Numbered from the stretch's first letter, positions 1 to 10,000 are shown. The stretch is DNA of 64,000 nt from Paenibacillus sp. FSL A5-0031 (GCF_001956295.1 NZ_MRTD01000016.1:62001-126000); one strand, 5' to 3'. The notes: a model not told the origin generated them from the sequence alone. Numbers and translations are program-made.

Positions 1-543
1 GCTACACTGGGTGAATGGCGCCAAGCTAAAGCTATGCTGGAAGAAACAAAGCAGGAACTGACCAAAGCAGGTATTCCCTTTAACGCTGGGATCGAAGCCG
101 GCATCATGATCGAAATTCCAGCAGCGGCTCTGCTAGCGGATTTATTCGCCAAGGAAGTTGATTTCTTCAGTATCGGAACAAACGATTTAGTTCAGTATAC
201 ATTTGCTGCAGATCGTATGAATCCTAAGCTTTCCTATCTAAACGACCCGCTTCATCCAGCTATTTTACAGCTCATTAATCGTGTTATTGCAGCCGCTCAT
301 GCTCATGGCAAATGGGTGGGGATGTGCGGTGAAATGGCGGGCTCGAAGCATGCACTGCCGATCCTGCTCGGTCTAGGTTTAGACGAGTTTAGTATGAGCG
401 CAAGTGCAATACTTCCTGCTCGCGCTTTGCTCGCAAATCTATCTCAGCAGGAAATGAAGCAGATAGCGCAGGCCGTTCTAGCACTAAGCTCAGCTGAAGA
501 GGTTAAAGCCTATGTGGAGCAGCATGTTTCTGGAATAGTATAA
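1..543 (+). CDS. ptsI: PTS enzyme I (phosphoenolpyruvate-protein phosphotransferase), 3' end
   Basis: The reading frame is open from the first base of the window, so this is the C-terminal part (about 180 residues) of a longer gene. It carries the PEP-binding TIM-barrel signatures of enzyme I: DFFSIGTNDLVQYTFAADR, followed by WVGMCGEMAG with the conserved active-site cysteine. Enzyme I is the cytoplasmic protein that takes phosphate from PEP and passes it to HPr, feeding all PTS sugar transporters. The N-terminal phospho-histidine domain lies outside the window, so whether this copy is the general enzyme I or a paralogue cannot be decided here. A strong hairpin follows the stop codon. Confidence 0.93.
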   Translation, partial: ATLGEWRQAKAMLEETKQELTKAGIPFNAGIEAGIMIEIPAAALLADLFAKEVDFFSIGTNDLVQYTFAADRMNPKLSYLNDPLHPAILQLINRVIAAAHAHGKWVGMCGEMAGSKHALPILLGLGLDEFSMSASAILPARALLANLSQQEMKQIAQAVLALSSAEEVKAYVEQHVSGIV

Positions 544-553
544 AATTTCTGCA

Positions 554-596
554 AAAGAGGCTGTACTGCATCAGAATGCGGTACAGCCTCTTTCAT
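554..596. terminator. Bidirectional rho-independent terminator
   Basis: A 13-bp perfect stem (554-566 with 581-593) starts AAAGAGGCTGTAC and ends with a T-rich run. It lies between the convergent ptsI and sensor kinase genes and can serve both. Confidence 0.85.
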
Positions 597-1907
597 TTAG
601 ATTCGGATTTGAATACGAACCTTGCCTTCTTCATATTGAAATTTAAGCTCACCCTTATATTTCTCCACCGTTCTCCTTACTATAGAGAGACCGTTTCCTC
701 GTAAAACAGAACCCTTTGCTTTCGTAGTAAAACCATATTGGAAGAAGCTCTTCTGCTCCTCATCCGTAAGCACGGCTGGATTCTCGATTATAAATATATA
801 TTTTCCATGTTCCGCTTTACATTGCACTTGAATCTCCTGCGTTATATACCCAGCATTTGATTCCACCGCTTCAATCGCATTATCCAACAAATTAGAAAAT
901 AATTTGACTAAGTCCATCGATTCTATTTTATCGAATGCATCATAATCTGTAGCGAAGCTTATAATTATATTTTTCGAATGCGCCAGCTCCCTCTTGCTCT
1001 GGAACAGCACCATTAAAATCGGATTTTTTATATGCAGCGACAGGTTTAGCGTTTTGGATTCCTCGGTTAGCTGTTTTAAATAATCATGTGCCTTATCATA
1101 CCTTCGGATGTCCATTAATCCATTCAACACCTGGAGATGATTCATAAGATCATGACGACTTGATTTGATGGTCTCTACAATTTTGCCCAACTCGGAAATG
1201 TATACCTTCTCAGATTCACGCATGTCCTGATGAAGCCTGGCTTTGTACCATTTGTTAAGCACATAGACACCAGCTAGCAGCAATAAAGCAAACAGGACAT
1301 CCACTCCGAAAATAAACATATTATTTTGAACAACATACTTGCCCACATGGCCTAAATCCTTCGCAGCGATATCGATCCCCACAACACCAAGCACCGTGCC
1401 ATCCTCATCAAAGAATGGAACCCCGACGGACATATAGGATTCGCTTATCCTATCATGTAACACTCCTGTGGAATATTTTAACCCTCTTTTAGCCATCTCC
1501 ACTTGATTAGAAGGAACGGTACAAGGAAAACCAATCGGTATATCTTTTATATGAGACGGAAATGCGTTAACCATTACTTTGGAAACATCGGTATCATCTA
1601 AAAGCAGAATATAAATATAGAGCGCATTTATACGTTTCCGATACTCCTCCAAATACAGCTTTATTTTTTTACGATTCTCATCATCCGTTTTGGTTAGTAG
1701 AAATTGCTTGTAAGCAACTTTATCTAAACCATTTGCTGCATCCGTAGCGATTTCCGTATACTGCTTCGCCAGCGTGATCTCCGCTGACTTCGTTGTATAG
1801 TGATAGGTGGAGATGAGTTTAAGTCCGACAAGCATACTTATGATTGCAATGGATAAAACGATAAAATAAATCATTCTTTTTTTTGTATACACTAGGTCTG
1901 GTTTCAT
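597..1907 (-). CDS. Membrane-bound GHKL sensor histidine kinase (orphan)
   Basis: 436 residues. A membrane segment near residues 12-32 and a second near 196-218 flank an extracytoplasmic sensor region, so the protein should sense an external signal. The cytoplasmic part has a His box of the SpoOB/DpiB type (SSRHDLMNHLQVL) and an N box (LFSNLLDNAIEAV), then a glycine-rich ATP lid (GNGLSIVRR). This layout is typical of CitA/DcuS-like and AgrC-like kinases. AAAAGGATT precedes the ATG by about six bases. No response regulator gene is adjacent: the next gene on the same strand encodes a GGDEF protein 62 bp upstream, so the partner must be encoded elsewhere. The ligand is unknown. Confidence 0.8.
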   Translation of the reverse strand: MKPDLVYTKKRMIYFIVLSIAIISMLVGLKLISTYHYTTKSAEITLAKQYTEIATDAANGLDKVAYKQFLLTKTDDENRKKIKLYLEEYRKRINALYIYILLLDDTDVSKVMVNAFPSHIKDIPIGFPCTVPSNQVEMAKRGLKYSTGVLHDRISESYMSVGVPFFDEDGTVLGVVGIDIAAKDLGHVGKYVVQNNMFIFGVDVLFALLLLAGVYVLNKWYKARLHQDMRESEKVYISELGKIVETIKSSRHDLMNHLQVLNGLMDIRRYDKAHDYLKQLTEESKTLNLSLHIKNPILMVLFQSKRELAHSKNIIISFATDYDAFDKIESMDLVKLFSNLLDNAIEAVESNAGYITQEIQVQCKAEHGKYIFIIENPAVLTDEEQKSFFQYGFTTKAKGSVLRGNGLSIVRRTVEKYKGELKFQYEEGKVRIQIRI

Positions 1908-1969
1908 TAGCTTAATCCTTTTCAGTACATCAATAATTGATAATAATCAGAAATTTCAGAGGCGGCATA

Positions 1970-3559
1970 TTAGTCAGCCATTACCGTCTGGTTTCTTCCA
2001 GCGTGCTTGGCCTTATATAGTGCTTGATCTGCAAGTGAAAATAATTCATCTGCTGTTTGTGCATGGGAAGGAAACTGAGCTACGCCAAGCGAAACGGTAA
2101 CCATCTGCTTCAGATGATTTTCGCTGCTTGCCATCGTTGTACGAATTCGCTCAGCAGTTTCAAAGGCAGCATCCGGCGCGGCATTCGGCAGCAGGACAAC
2201 GAACTCTTCCCCTCCATAACGGCTGCAAAGGTCATCAGATGTTACAGAAAACCTGACAATGTCAGCCAAATGCTGAAGCACTCTGTCACCTTCCTGATGC
2301 CCATATGTATCATTAATGGTTTTAAAGCGATCAATATCCAGGACGACAATGGAGTAAGGCTTCTTTTCTTCTATCCATTTTTTCATAATCGTTTCTAACG
2401 TTCTTCTATTATTTAATCCGGTCAAAGCATCCGTCATAGCCGCTTGTGTCAACCGATCGGTTTCCGTTTTAATACCGTTCATAGCAAGTATGACCGTGCT
2501 CGTTAATAAATCGGCTTCTCTGTTCCAATGATGCTTCATGGCGGGTATGGAAACTTCTTCTTTCCCCATTTTGCTGACGATATTCGCAAGCGTTACAAAA
2601 GGTTTAGCCAATCGGCGGGCAAGAAAGGTCGTCACGAGCATCAAAAGAATAAAGGGTATGAGCGTGTATAATAGGATCGCTTGTATATGATTGTTCAACT
2701 GCTCCTTCACGATGCTTATTGGTGAAAGCACAACGATCCCCCATTGATTCTCGGGGACGTAGGAGTAACCAGCAAGCCATTTCACACCATCTTCATCTAC
2801 GGCGAGCTCTTGTCCACTCTGCCCCTTAATCAACTTCTGAACGATCAGATTCGAGGTACTATCCTTTCCGATCTGACTTTTATCAGGATCATACATCAAG
2901 TGGCCATCTGAACCTACTACATAGAAATAGGAACCGTTATGGTCAAGGTTATCATTACCGAATATCATATTTAGAACGTTATTTTGTTGCAAATAGAGGC
3001 TTCCACCGATATAGCCCCGGTACACACCCTTTTGATCAAACAAAGGCTCACTAATAAATACCATGAGATTATTCGTTGTCGCGCTCGTATAAGGCTTTGA
3101 CAAATATGGCTTTCGTGAGGCCAATGCTTCCTTCGCAGCGGCTGTTTTTATAGGCTCGCCTGCCTTGCCAATCGATGAAGGGGACAGTGTACGCATGATA
3201 CCATTCTCATCAACTACGGCAATCGAATTAAAATAGTTGCTGCTATTGCGAATGAGATCAAGATATTTTCCGGAATCTGATTGCTTCATATCACTATTCA
3301 AAGAATAAAAGTCTGCCGCGTTTTTAAGACTGCTTCGCATCGACTCAAATAATGAATCCATTGTCATGCTCATTTTTGATGCGGTTGAAAGATTAAGTGT
3401 AAGTGTTGTTTCATACAACGCTTGTTTCTTGGACTGGTAGGATGCAAAAAGCAAAATGGTTAACATGAGCAAAACCGAAACAGAGACTAAACCAATCATT
3501 AGCGTCGTCAGGCTCACTTTTCTCTTTTGGATAGCTTGTTTTACATGTAAAAGCGACAC
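1970..3559 (-). CDS. Diguanylate cyclase with extracytoplasmic Cache sensor domain
   Basis: 529 residues. An N-terminal membrane segment (about 18-42), a periplasmic-side double Cache-like region (about 45-290), a second membrane segment, a HAMP-like linker and a C-terminal GGDEF domain are visible in order. The catalytic motif is intact as RYGGEEF, so the protein should make cyclic di-GMP. The inhibitory I-site RxxD normally placed just before this motif is replaced by TSDD, which suggests weak product inhibition. Translation starts at GTG (3559), supported by AAGAAGG eight bases upstream. The ligand of the Cache domain is unknown. Confidence 0.85.
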   Translation of the reverse strand: MSLLHVKQAIQKRKVSLTTLMIGLVSVSVLLMLTILLFASYQSKKQALYETTLTLNLSTASKMSMTMDSLFESMRSSLKNAADFYSLNSDMKQSDSGKYLDLIRNSSNYFNSIAVVDENGIMRTLSPSSIGKAGEPIKTAAAKEALASRKPYLSKPYTSATTNNLMVFISEPLFDQKGVYRGYIGGSLYLQQNNVLNMIFGNDNLDHNGSYFYVVGSDGHLMYDPDKSQIGKDSTSNLIVQKLIKGQSGQELAVDEDGVKWLAGYSYVPENQWGIVVLSPISIVKEQLNNHIQAILLYTLIPFILLMLVTTFLARRLAKPFVTLANIVSKMGKEEVSIPAMKHHWNREADLLTSTVILAMNGIKTETDRLTQAAMTDALTGLNNRRTLETIMKKWIEEKKPYSIVVLDIDRFKTINDTYGHQEGDRVLQHLADIVRFSVTSDDLCSRYGGEEFVVLLPNAAPDAAFETAERIRTTMASSENHLKQMVTVSLGVAQFPSHAQTADELFSLADQALYKAKHAGRNQTVMAD

Positions 3560-3686
3560 AGCGATACCTTCTTTGATTTATGATATTACTAATTATTCGA
3601 CGAGATTCGACAAATACCTCTTTCCTAGCTGGTTTATTTTCCATAATTAGATAATCAATTTCAATAATTGCCCATTAATCGATTTT

Positions 3687-3735
3687 AAAAAAATAAGACA
3701 GCACCTTGTCACAGTGCCGTCCGATTAGGTTGCTA
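3687..3735 (-). terminator. Terminator, copy A of an identical 48-bp duplicated segment
   Basis: On the minus strand, GACGGCAC pairs with GTGCTGTC (one mismatch) and is followed by TTATTTTTTT. It ends the protease gene. The 48 bp at 3688-3735 recur without a mismatch at 4449-4496 behind gerE. Confidence 0.8.
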
Positions 3736-4116
3736 GTTAGAATTAGGCTTGTAGAGCTCAAGCTTGTCCATGTCCATAATAAAACCATGTGTTTTTAGAA
3801 TATCCAGTCCTAGCAACCCCTTATGAGAGTTGGGAAGCATACCAACATCTACCTCTATTTGCTCTGCTTTAAGATTATCAAGCTGGATAAAGTCCATTAC
3901 TTTTGTATAAAAAGGAACGGTCCCACCAATGCCATATGCCTCATAAACGGCGTCTCCATTTTCATATGTTACTCCAATAGTATCCAAGATATCAGGGCTG
4001 AAAACCGTGTGTGATGAGCCTGTATCTATAATAATATCGCTGATCTGTAACGTTTTCCCACGATAACAAAGAGTGATTGTAGTGGTTAGGAGCTGTCCGT
4101 CATCATTCATCTTCAT
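3733..4116 (-). CDS. Retropepsin-like (clan AA) aspartic protease
   Basis: 127 residues, the size of a single-domain retroviral-type protease that works as a homodimer. The catalytic motif is visible as IIIDTGSSHTVF near residue 30, and the second conserved hydrophobic-glycine motif as GLLGLDIL near residue 100. No signal peptide or membrane segment is seen, so it is probably cytoplasmic. The ATG overlaps the stop of the upstream 82-residue gene by four bases, so the two are translationally coupled and probably act together. The substrate cannot be read from sequence. Confidence 0.8.
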   Translation of the reverse strand: MKMNDDGQLLTTTITLCYRGKTLQISDIIIDTGSSHTVFSPDILDTIGVTYENGDAVYEAYGIGGTVPFYTKVMDFIQLDNLKAEQIEVDVGMLPNSHKGLLGLDILKTHGFIMDMDKLELYKPNSN

Positions 4117-4361
4117 GAACCACGCCTCACTCGCAATAGCGGGTCCTTACGCAAATGGATTACACAATCCTCATTCGATGTGTGATAAACAATACTTCCA
4201 GGCTCTGCGCTAAAAAACGCTTTGTTCGCATCTTCCGTCGGAATCGTCTTTATTGGCGCAACTTCCGTTACGGTTTTTTTATCTTCTTGTATTTTGTATT
4301 CAAGTATGGAAAGCAAAACAAATTGGTCGGGAAACAATTCTCTGACTTCCTGCCATTTCAT
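4113..4361 (-). CDS. Small conserved-looking protein paired with the retropepsin-like protease
   Basis: 82 residues, charged and soluble, beginning MKWQEVRELFPDQFVLLSILEYK. It has GGAGGG eight bases before the ATG and an ATGA overlap with the protease gene, so it is very likely a real gene. I do not recognise a domain. The gene order suggests it could be a partner, inhibitor or substrate of the protease, or the antitoxin-like half of a pair; none of these is shown by the sequence. Confidence 0.65.
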   Translation of the reverse strand: MKWQEVRELFPDQFVLLSILEYKIQEDKKTVTEVAPIKTIPTEDANKAFFSAEPGSIVYHTSNEDCVIHLRKDPLLRVRRGS

Positions 4362-4448
4362 CGTTACATCCCTCCTACTGTCATTTATGTATTTATTTTA
4401 GCATAAAAAATCATCTCCCATTGTCCAAATCCATGCAACTATTAAATC

Positions 4449-4496
4449 AAAAAATAAGACAGCACCTTGTCACAGTGCCGTCCGATTAGGTTGCTA
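4449..4496 (-). terminator. Terminator, copy B of the duplicated 48-bp segment
   Basis: This is identical to 3688-3735, including about 15 bp before the stem and the T tract. It lies directly after the gerE stop codon on the minus strand and forms the same hairpin. Confidence 0.8.
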
Positions 4497-4498
4497 TG

Positions 4499-4723
4499 TT
4501 AGATTTGTAATTCACCAAGCTTGATTAGCTCGACAACCGCTTGTGAACGACCTTTTACGTTCAGCTTTTGCATGACATTAGAAATATGGTTGCGGACGGT
4601 CTTCTCGCTGATGAATAGTTGTTGTGCAATATCTCTTGTTGTCTTGTCCTGTACTAACAGCTCGAATACCTCGCGTTCACGATGCGTCAATAAAAACTTG
4701 CTCTTATGGTCGCTACCCTTCAA
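4499..4723 (-). CDS. gerE: Sporulation transcription factor GerE (LuxR-type helix-turn-helix)
   Basis: 74 residues, the same length as Bacillus subtilis GerE, and close to it throughout, for example LLTHREREVFELLVQDKTT, ISEKTVRNHISNVMQKL and VKGRSQAVVEL. The protein is a bare LuxR-type DNA-binding domain without a receiver. In Bacillus it acts last in the mother-cell cascade, activating and repressing sigma-K-dependent coat genes. Translation starts at TTG, supported by AAGGAGGGGTGA upstream. A sigma-K-type promoter lies 63 bp upstream of the start, as expected for gerE. This gene fixes the organism as an endospore former. Confidence 0.95.
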   Translation of the reverse strand: MKGSDHKSKFLLTHREREVFELLVQDKTTRDIAQQLFISEKTVRNHISNVMQKLNVKGRSQAVVELIKLGELQI

Positions 4724-4786
4724 TGTTTGTCACCCCTCCTTGCGCGGGTTTTTATGGTTTAACAAGGTTAAGGGATACAGTCAACT

Positions 4787-4814
4787 TATACTATGAAGGG
4801 GCGATACCATTGGT
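4787..4814 (-). promoter_or_regulatory. Sigma-K-type promoter of gerE
   Basis: On the minus strand the sequence reads AC, 17 bases, then CATAGTATA. This matches the sigma-K consensus (AC, 16-17 bases, CATAnnnTA). Seen by eye; gerE of Bacillus is known to be sigma-K-transcribed. Confidence 0.7.
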
Positions 4815-4823
4815 GCTGTTATG

Positions 4824-4849
4824 AAGGGAAAATGGGCTCTGCTGCCCAT
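4824..4849 (-). terminator. Terminator of the PMT-gtrB-gtrA-sortase operon
   Basis: ATGGGC pairs with GCCCAT across a six-base loop and is followed by TTTCCCTT on the minus strand. It starts at the sortase stop codon. The T tract is interrupted, so this is a moderate terminator. Confidence 0.55.
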
Positions 4850-5520
4850 TATATTTTTGCATGAATGATGAGCCGATGCGTGGGGTTTACTATGGGATCA
4901 CAGGTGATCAAAGTCAGCAGCTTATCTTTATTGTTGTAATTAAGAACAGATACGTCTGTCGGATCTACAATGGATACTTTATAAACGGTATATGTGAAGC
5001 TTTCATCTTTTGTATCCACGACGATTTTATCTCCGACCTCAACTTCCCCAAGCCGATTAAACAGCCTTCCTTTAGAGCGCATCCGATGGCCGGCTATAGC
5101 TGCGTTGCCGACTTTGCCTATTGCAGTTGTTTCCTTTAAGTGAGCAGTAGCCGATTTCATATTCTTCTGGGTGGCTCCCTCAACGACAGGAAGCTTAAGC
5201 TTTATTTTATCAATCTTAATCGTTGCAATGGGTGCAATCTTCTGTGCTTTTGGCGCCTCTGTAGGGGTTGCTTCTGGTGTAGCTGCATCCGTCGGTGATT
5301 GAATCGGCGTCTCGGTCGCTGCGGATTGCTCGTTGAAAAGATCCGTTAATTGCTCATATTGCTGCTGCGCTTGCTGCTCTGCGCTCACATCAAAGCTCGC
5401 CTCATCCCAAGTAGCCATCAGCTTATCCTGCTGACGGTTCTCGTACCATTCATTCGCTTTTGGATAGAGCAATATGAGAATACCTACAATCACTAATGCA
5501 TAAGAGAGTATTCTTTTCAT
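4849..5520 (-). CDS. Class D-like sortase
   Basis: 223 residues from the ATG at 5520, which has GGAAGGTGGGG just upstream. An N-terminal membrane segment (about 5-22) is followed by a low-complexity spacer rich in Q, E, A, P and T, then the sortase beta-barrel. The catalytic triad can be placed: His in AAIAGHRM, Cys in LLTLITC, Arg in NPTHRLIIH. Sortases cut a C-terminal sorting signal and join the protein to cell-wall material. The gene lies 17 bp after gtrA, in an operon for a lipid-linked sugar pathway. No LPXTG-type substrate is encoded in the window. Class D sortases in Bacillus are often sporulation-linked, but that is an inference here. Confidence 0.85.
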   Translation of the reverse strand: MKRILSYALVIVGILILLYPKANEWYENRQQDKLMATWDEASFDVSAEQQAQQQYEQLTDLFNEQSAATETPIQSPTDAATPEATPTEAPKAQKIAPIATIKIDKIKLKLPVVEGATQKNMKSATAHLKETTAIGKVGNAAIAGHRMRSKGRLFNRLGEVEVGDKIVVDTKDESFTYTVYKVSIVDPTDVSVLNYNNKDKLLTLITCDPIVNPTHRLIIHAKI

Positions 5521-5536
5521 TTTTCCCCACCTTCCG

Positions 5537-5983
5537 CTAGCTGGCCTCAGTCTGTGGTCCTTTCGCCTCGAAAACCCATTTCTTGCTTCCGTAAAAGTTA
5601 AGCGCAACGGTTACCACCGTTACAATCAGCTTTGAGACGACCTCATTCAAACCCCACCACTCGTTCAAGGCCATAAGCAGCAGTAAAGTAATACCTAGTA
5701 TGATGCCGTTCCATACGATGAATCTCATACCTCTATTTAGCTGCTGCGGGCTTGTAGCTTCATTTTCCCTCTTCCTAAAAGTATATCGGCTATTTAGCAC
5801 ATAGCTGTTAATCATTCCAGCTCCGTATGCGATCACCTGTGCAAGTAAATAATACGCACCAAACCAAATGAGGAGTGTGAACATCAGAAAATCGATTAAC
5901 GTATTAAGAAGTCCAACTAAATTGAACTTTACAAATTGTGCGATGAATCCTCTAGCTGCTCGTTTTGATGTTGCGTTAGACAT
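5537..5983 (-). CDS. GtrA family membrane protein (lipid-linked sugar flippase candidate)
   Basis: 148 residues from the ATG at 5983. Four hydrophobic segments and the sequence FVKFNLVGLLNTLIDFLMF near the start mark the GtrA family, which is thought to flip polyprenyl-phosphate sugars across the membrane. The C-terminal FYGSKKWVF ending is typical. The ATG overlaps the end of the GtrB-like gene by eight bases, so the two are coupled. A longer frame upstream lies inside that gene and is unlikely to be used. Confidence 0.83.
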   Translation of the reverse strand: MSNATSKRAARGFIAQFVKFNLVGLLNTLIDFLMFTLLIWFGAYYLLAQVIAYGAGMINSYVLNSRYTFRKRENEATSPQQLNRGMRFIVWNGIILGITLLLLMALNEWWGLNEVVSKLIVTVVTVALNFYGSKKWVFEAKGPQTEAS

Positions 5984-6977
5984 ATTTTTTAACCCGATCT
6001 TGTTCAGCAGACTCTGAAGATTGATTGTCTTCTTTCGCAGGAAACCCTTGAGCTTCGCGAACGATGTATAAAGGGCGGTTTTTGGATTCTTCATAAATCC
6101 GGCCTATATACTCCCCAATTATGCCTAAGAGCATCAATATAATGCCGTTAAACAAAAGATTAACTGCCACAATGGAAGCCCAGCCAGCAATCGTGGTGCC
6201 CGTAAACAGCTTCTGGAATATAACGACTAACAAATACAAAAAGCTCGTAATTGATAATGTAAAGCCAACATAGGTGGCAATTTTCAATGGTTTATAAGAG
6301 AAGGAGGTTATTCCGTCTATGGCAAAAGAAATCATTTTTTTCAGCGGATATTTGGTTTCGCCTGCAAAACGTTCTTCCCGTTCATATTCAACCATCGTTT
6401 GACGGAAACCGATCCAGCTAACCAAGCCGCGAACGAACCGATTTTTTTCCTTCAAGCCGCGCAGCACATCGCATACCTTCCGGTCGATTAAACGGAAATC
6501 CCCCGTATCTACGGGAATATCCACATTCGTTAAGCTGCGCAGCGTGCGATAAAACAGCTTAGCGGTTATTTTCTTGAACATCGTCTCGCCCTTGCGCTTA
6601 AGACGTTTGCCATAAACAACCTCAAAGCCTTCCTTCCATTTGGCGATCATATCGATAATGACCTCTGGAGGATCTTGTAGATCCGCATCAATGACGACGA
6701 TCGCATCACCCTGCGCATAATCCATCCCCGCTGAAATCGCGATTTGATGACCAAAATTACGTGAAAAATTAATCATTCGGACATTTGGATCGAAATCGCA
6801 GATCATGGAAACTAATTCGACCGTACGATCTTTACTTCCATCATTGACGAAAATAAGCTCATAACACTCGTTCGTGCTGTCCATGACCAGCTTCAGCCGC
6901 TCATACGTATGCTCGATAACCTCTTCTTCGTTGTACATAGGAACGATAACACTGTATTTTACAGCCGATTGTTTCAT
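5976..6977 (-). CDS. GtrB/DPM1-like polyprenyl-phosphate glycosyltransferase (GT2)
   Basis: 333 residues from the ATG at 6977, which has AAGGGG upstream. The GT-A fold is clear: YSVIVPMYNEEEVIEHTYERL, FVNDGSKDRT, then the metal-binding VIDADLQDPPE. Two C-terminal membrane segments follow. Such enzymes move a sugar from a nucleotide donor to undecaprenyl phosphate on the inner face of the membrane. With GtrA as flippase and the PMT-like gene immediately upstream as acceptor glycosyltransferase, the operon forms a complete lipid-linked sugar pathway. The sugar (mannose, glucose or other) cannot be read from sequence. Confidence 0.88.
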   Translation of the reverse strand: MKQSAVKYSVIVPMYNEEEVIEHTYERLKLVMDSTNECYELIFVNDGSKDRTVELVSMICDFDPNVRMINFSRNFGHQIAISAGMDYAQGDAIVVIDADLQDPPEVIIDMIAKWKEGFEVVYGKRLKRKGETMFKKITAKLFYRTLRSLTNVDIPVDTGDFRLIDRKVCDVLRGLKEKNRFVRGLVSWIGFRQTMVEYEREERFAGETKYPLKKMISFAIDGITSFSYKPLKIATYVGFTLSITSFLYLLVVIFQKLFTGTTIAGWASIVAVNLLFNGIILMLLGIIGEYIGRIYEESKNRPLYIVREAQGFPAKEDNQSSESAEQDRVKKYV

Positions 6978-7082
6978 CCAGATACCCCTTTCTTCAAGCA
7001 AAAACGCCTTCCTTAGACGCTGAAGTAGCTTTGACGGTGAAATATAAGAACAGTATGAGAAAACGATATACTTTCTTATATT

Positions 7083-10000
7083 TTAAAATAACCAGCTTGG
7101 GAACCAGCGCAGAACATGCTCTACATACCAGGTCTTTACAGTCATACCGGATAGCGCAGGATAGTACATCACAAACAACAATATCGCTACTGCCACAAAA
7201 ACATTTCGAATCAGCTTAAAGTTTGGCCGTTTCTCTTCGATTATTTTAAACATGTAGACCAAGCTCAGAATAATGAACGGCACCATTGCAAAATAGTGAT
7301 AAAGGAACGTAAGCCTTGTTACAAGCATCCAAGGCACATATTGCGCTAGAAACGCGATCCATATCGTATACATCGCTTTATCTTTCCGCTTGATACTCAT
7401 CCATATCGTCGCTGCCATCGCAAAAATGCCTGCCCACCAAATAAGCGGATTGCCCATCGCTACAATTGTGGATTTCATACCTGCTGCCATATTGTCGCCT
7501 GAGTAATACCATACCGGCCTCTTCATGAACGGCCACTCCCACCATGAGGATGAGAATGGATGCGTCGATACCAGCTTGCTATGATAGCTGAACATATGCT
7601 TCTGATAATCCACTAGACTTTTTAAGGTATATCCTTCATCCATTACAGTCAACACGGGAATGTAGGATAACGCATAAATCGCAAGCGGTATAACGATATA
7701 AAATACGAGACATACTGCAAGCGTTATGATCGTATATCGAGGAAATACGTTTATAATATGCTGCAGCTTGTCTTGGCTAAAGCCAGACTCTTTCTTGTTC
7801 TCTTTCAGAACCCGCTTGGCAGCTGCATACTCCTTATAACGATCAAATAAAGATAAACCGAGCATAATAGCTAAGCCTGCGCCCCCATAGAGCACAATCC
7901 ATTTGGAAGCTACACCGATTCCAAAAAAGAGACCGGCTAAAAACAACGGTAGCAAAGTAGCGCTCAGCTTTACCTTGTAGAAGCTTAAGGAATAATATTT
8001 GTGCATGAAATAAAACATTAGCATAATGAAAAACACGCCGTAAACGTCAATCGTTGCAATTCTAGTCTGCGTAAAATGCATAAAATCTGCTGCTAGCAAG
8101 GCAGTCGCCACACCAGCATAAACAGTCGTTTTAAACAGCCTTCTCGCAAATACATACATTAACGGCAGCATTGCAATGCCAAACAGCGTGCCGGCAATAC
8201 GCCAGCCAAACGGATTAAGCCCAAACAGCTTAATACCGATCGCAATTATAATTTTGCCAAGCGGTGGATGCGTATTCTCGTAAGCTACAATATGCTCCAT
8301 ATGCTCATAAGCAGTACGGGCATGATAAATTTCATCAAAATAAGATCCGTTCATATAAGTCGCTTCATATTTCGCGCGCTTCTGTTCATCAAAGAGCAAA
8401 GGTACGCTGCCTCGTTTGGCATCCTTCGCCTGCTCATCATTAATACCGACGATTGATAACGGTATTTGGTTGCCTTGCTCGTAAATAGCCATCTCATGCA
8501 TAGAGAAGCCAGTTTGAACCGTCGTAAGCTTCACATACCGAGCTGCGAGCGCCGCGGGCTGACTGTTCCAAGTAAATACAGCAACATGGCTGCTGTCGAC
8601 TTCCATGAGATTGTCCCAGTCGGTCCCATTTTGACTAAATTCATATTTGTATTTTCCTGTTCCAACTCCGCCAAAGCTGTTGATGCGATCAAGCTGCTTG
8701 ACCTCGCCCAAATCAACGTAAAAGCTTTGACCAACGGTCGAAGGCTGCCATGCGGTTGTCGGCCCCTTCATCTCGCCAAGCTGGAATAGCGCGACGACCG
8801 CATAAATTAGCGTAATCGCACCCATCCATATCCAATCCTTGCGCACGAATCGTTCATTCTCTTGCTTCACTCTTGAGATCGCTTCAGCTTTGAAAGCTCT
8901 TAGTGTCTTGTGATCCGACTGTTTGCGTTCTTCCTCCAGCAGCGGGGCGATAGACTTCAATCTTCCGCGTGCATAATTATCATATCCGATATATAACAAG
9001 TAAAGCATCAATCCAACATTTGCTAACGAGCACAATAGAACAATTCCATTAAAAGGCACGTTCGTGCTCACTTTGCTGTAGTCAAGCACATAAGCAATAT
9101 TGATGAAGCTCGTCAAGCTAAATCCGAAATACACCATCAACATCCTGCGATCGAGCGATTGTATAAAAGCAAAAATTCCAAGCAGCATTACTGGAAACAG
9201 ATAACGCTCATGCATCTTCGTTACACCCATAAATACGACAACGATAAGCACCATCGCTATAAAATAAGAGCGCTTTGACGATTCATTGTCTCGCTTTAAC
9301 AGTGCAAAAAAAGCAGAGATCGCTACGGCTGCAAAAATGAAGATATTCCCCCATGTTTTGAACGAAAACAGCAGCCACGTATCTTTAATCGGCTTCCAAT
9401 TCGCATCGCTTAACGCATAGAAGTTGAATGCATTTAGCGTCGCATACGGATAAGAAGACAAGGTTCCTGAATACAGCTTAATGAGGCCCGACAAGCCGGT
9501 GTTGCCCCAGAAGAAAGGCAAAGCGAGCAATATAAATGTAGTTAAGCCGTAAAATGCGCTGACCGGAATCTTCTTCCAATCTTTCCGATATACGAACCAC
9601 AACAGCAGCACCGGCATGAATATAAATGCCTGCGGCTTAATAAGCGCTGCAATAGCAAACAAAACCGAAGCGCGCTCTATTTTATTTTCGACCAGTCCAT
9701 GAATAGCCAGCACGAGTGCCAGCGCAAATATTGAATCCACTTGCCCCCATGCGGCAGAATCCACAATAATAGCTGGATTGAATAAGAAAAGAAGCGCTAA
9801 TCCTAACGCTATCGAATAGCCTGCTTTCTTCTTGCCTATTTGGACAATGAAATAAGCAGCAGCCAAATCGGCTAAAATCGCCGGGAGCTTAAATAGAAGC
9901 ATTGCCGCATTTGATCCTGAATCTAGCGACAGCATATCTTTTATTAAACCTAATACATACAGAATATAAATATAGCCGGGAGGGTAATCTACAAACATTC

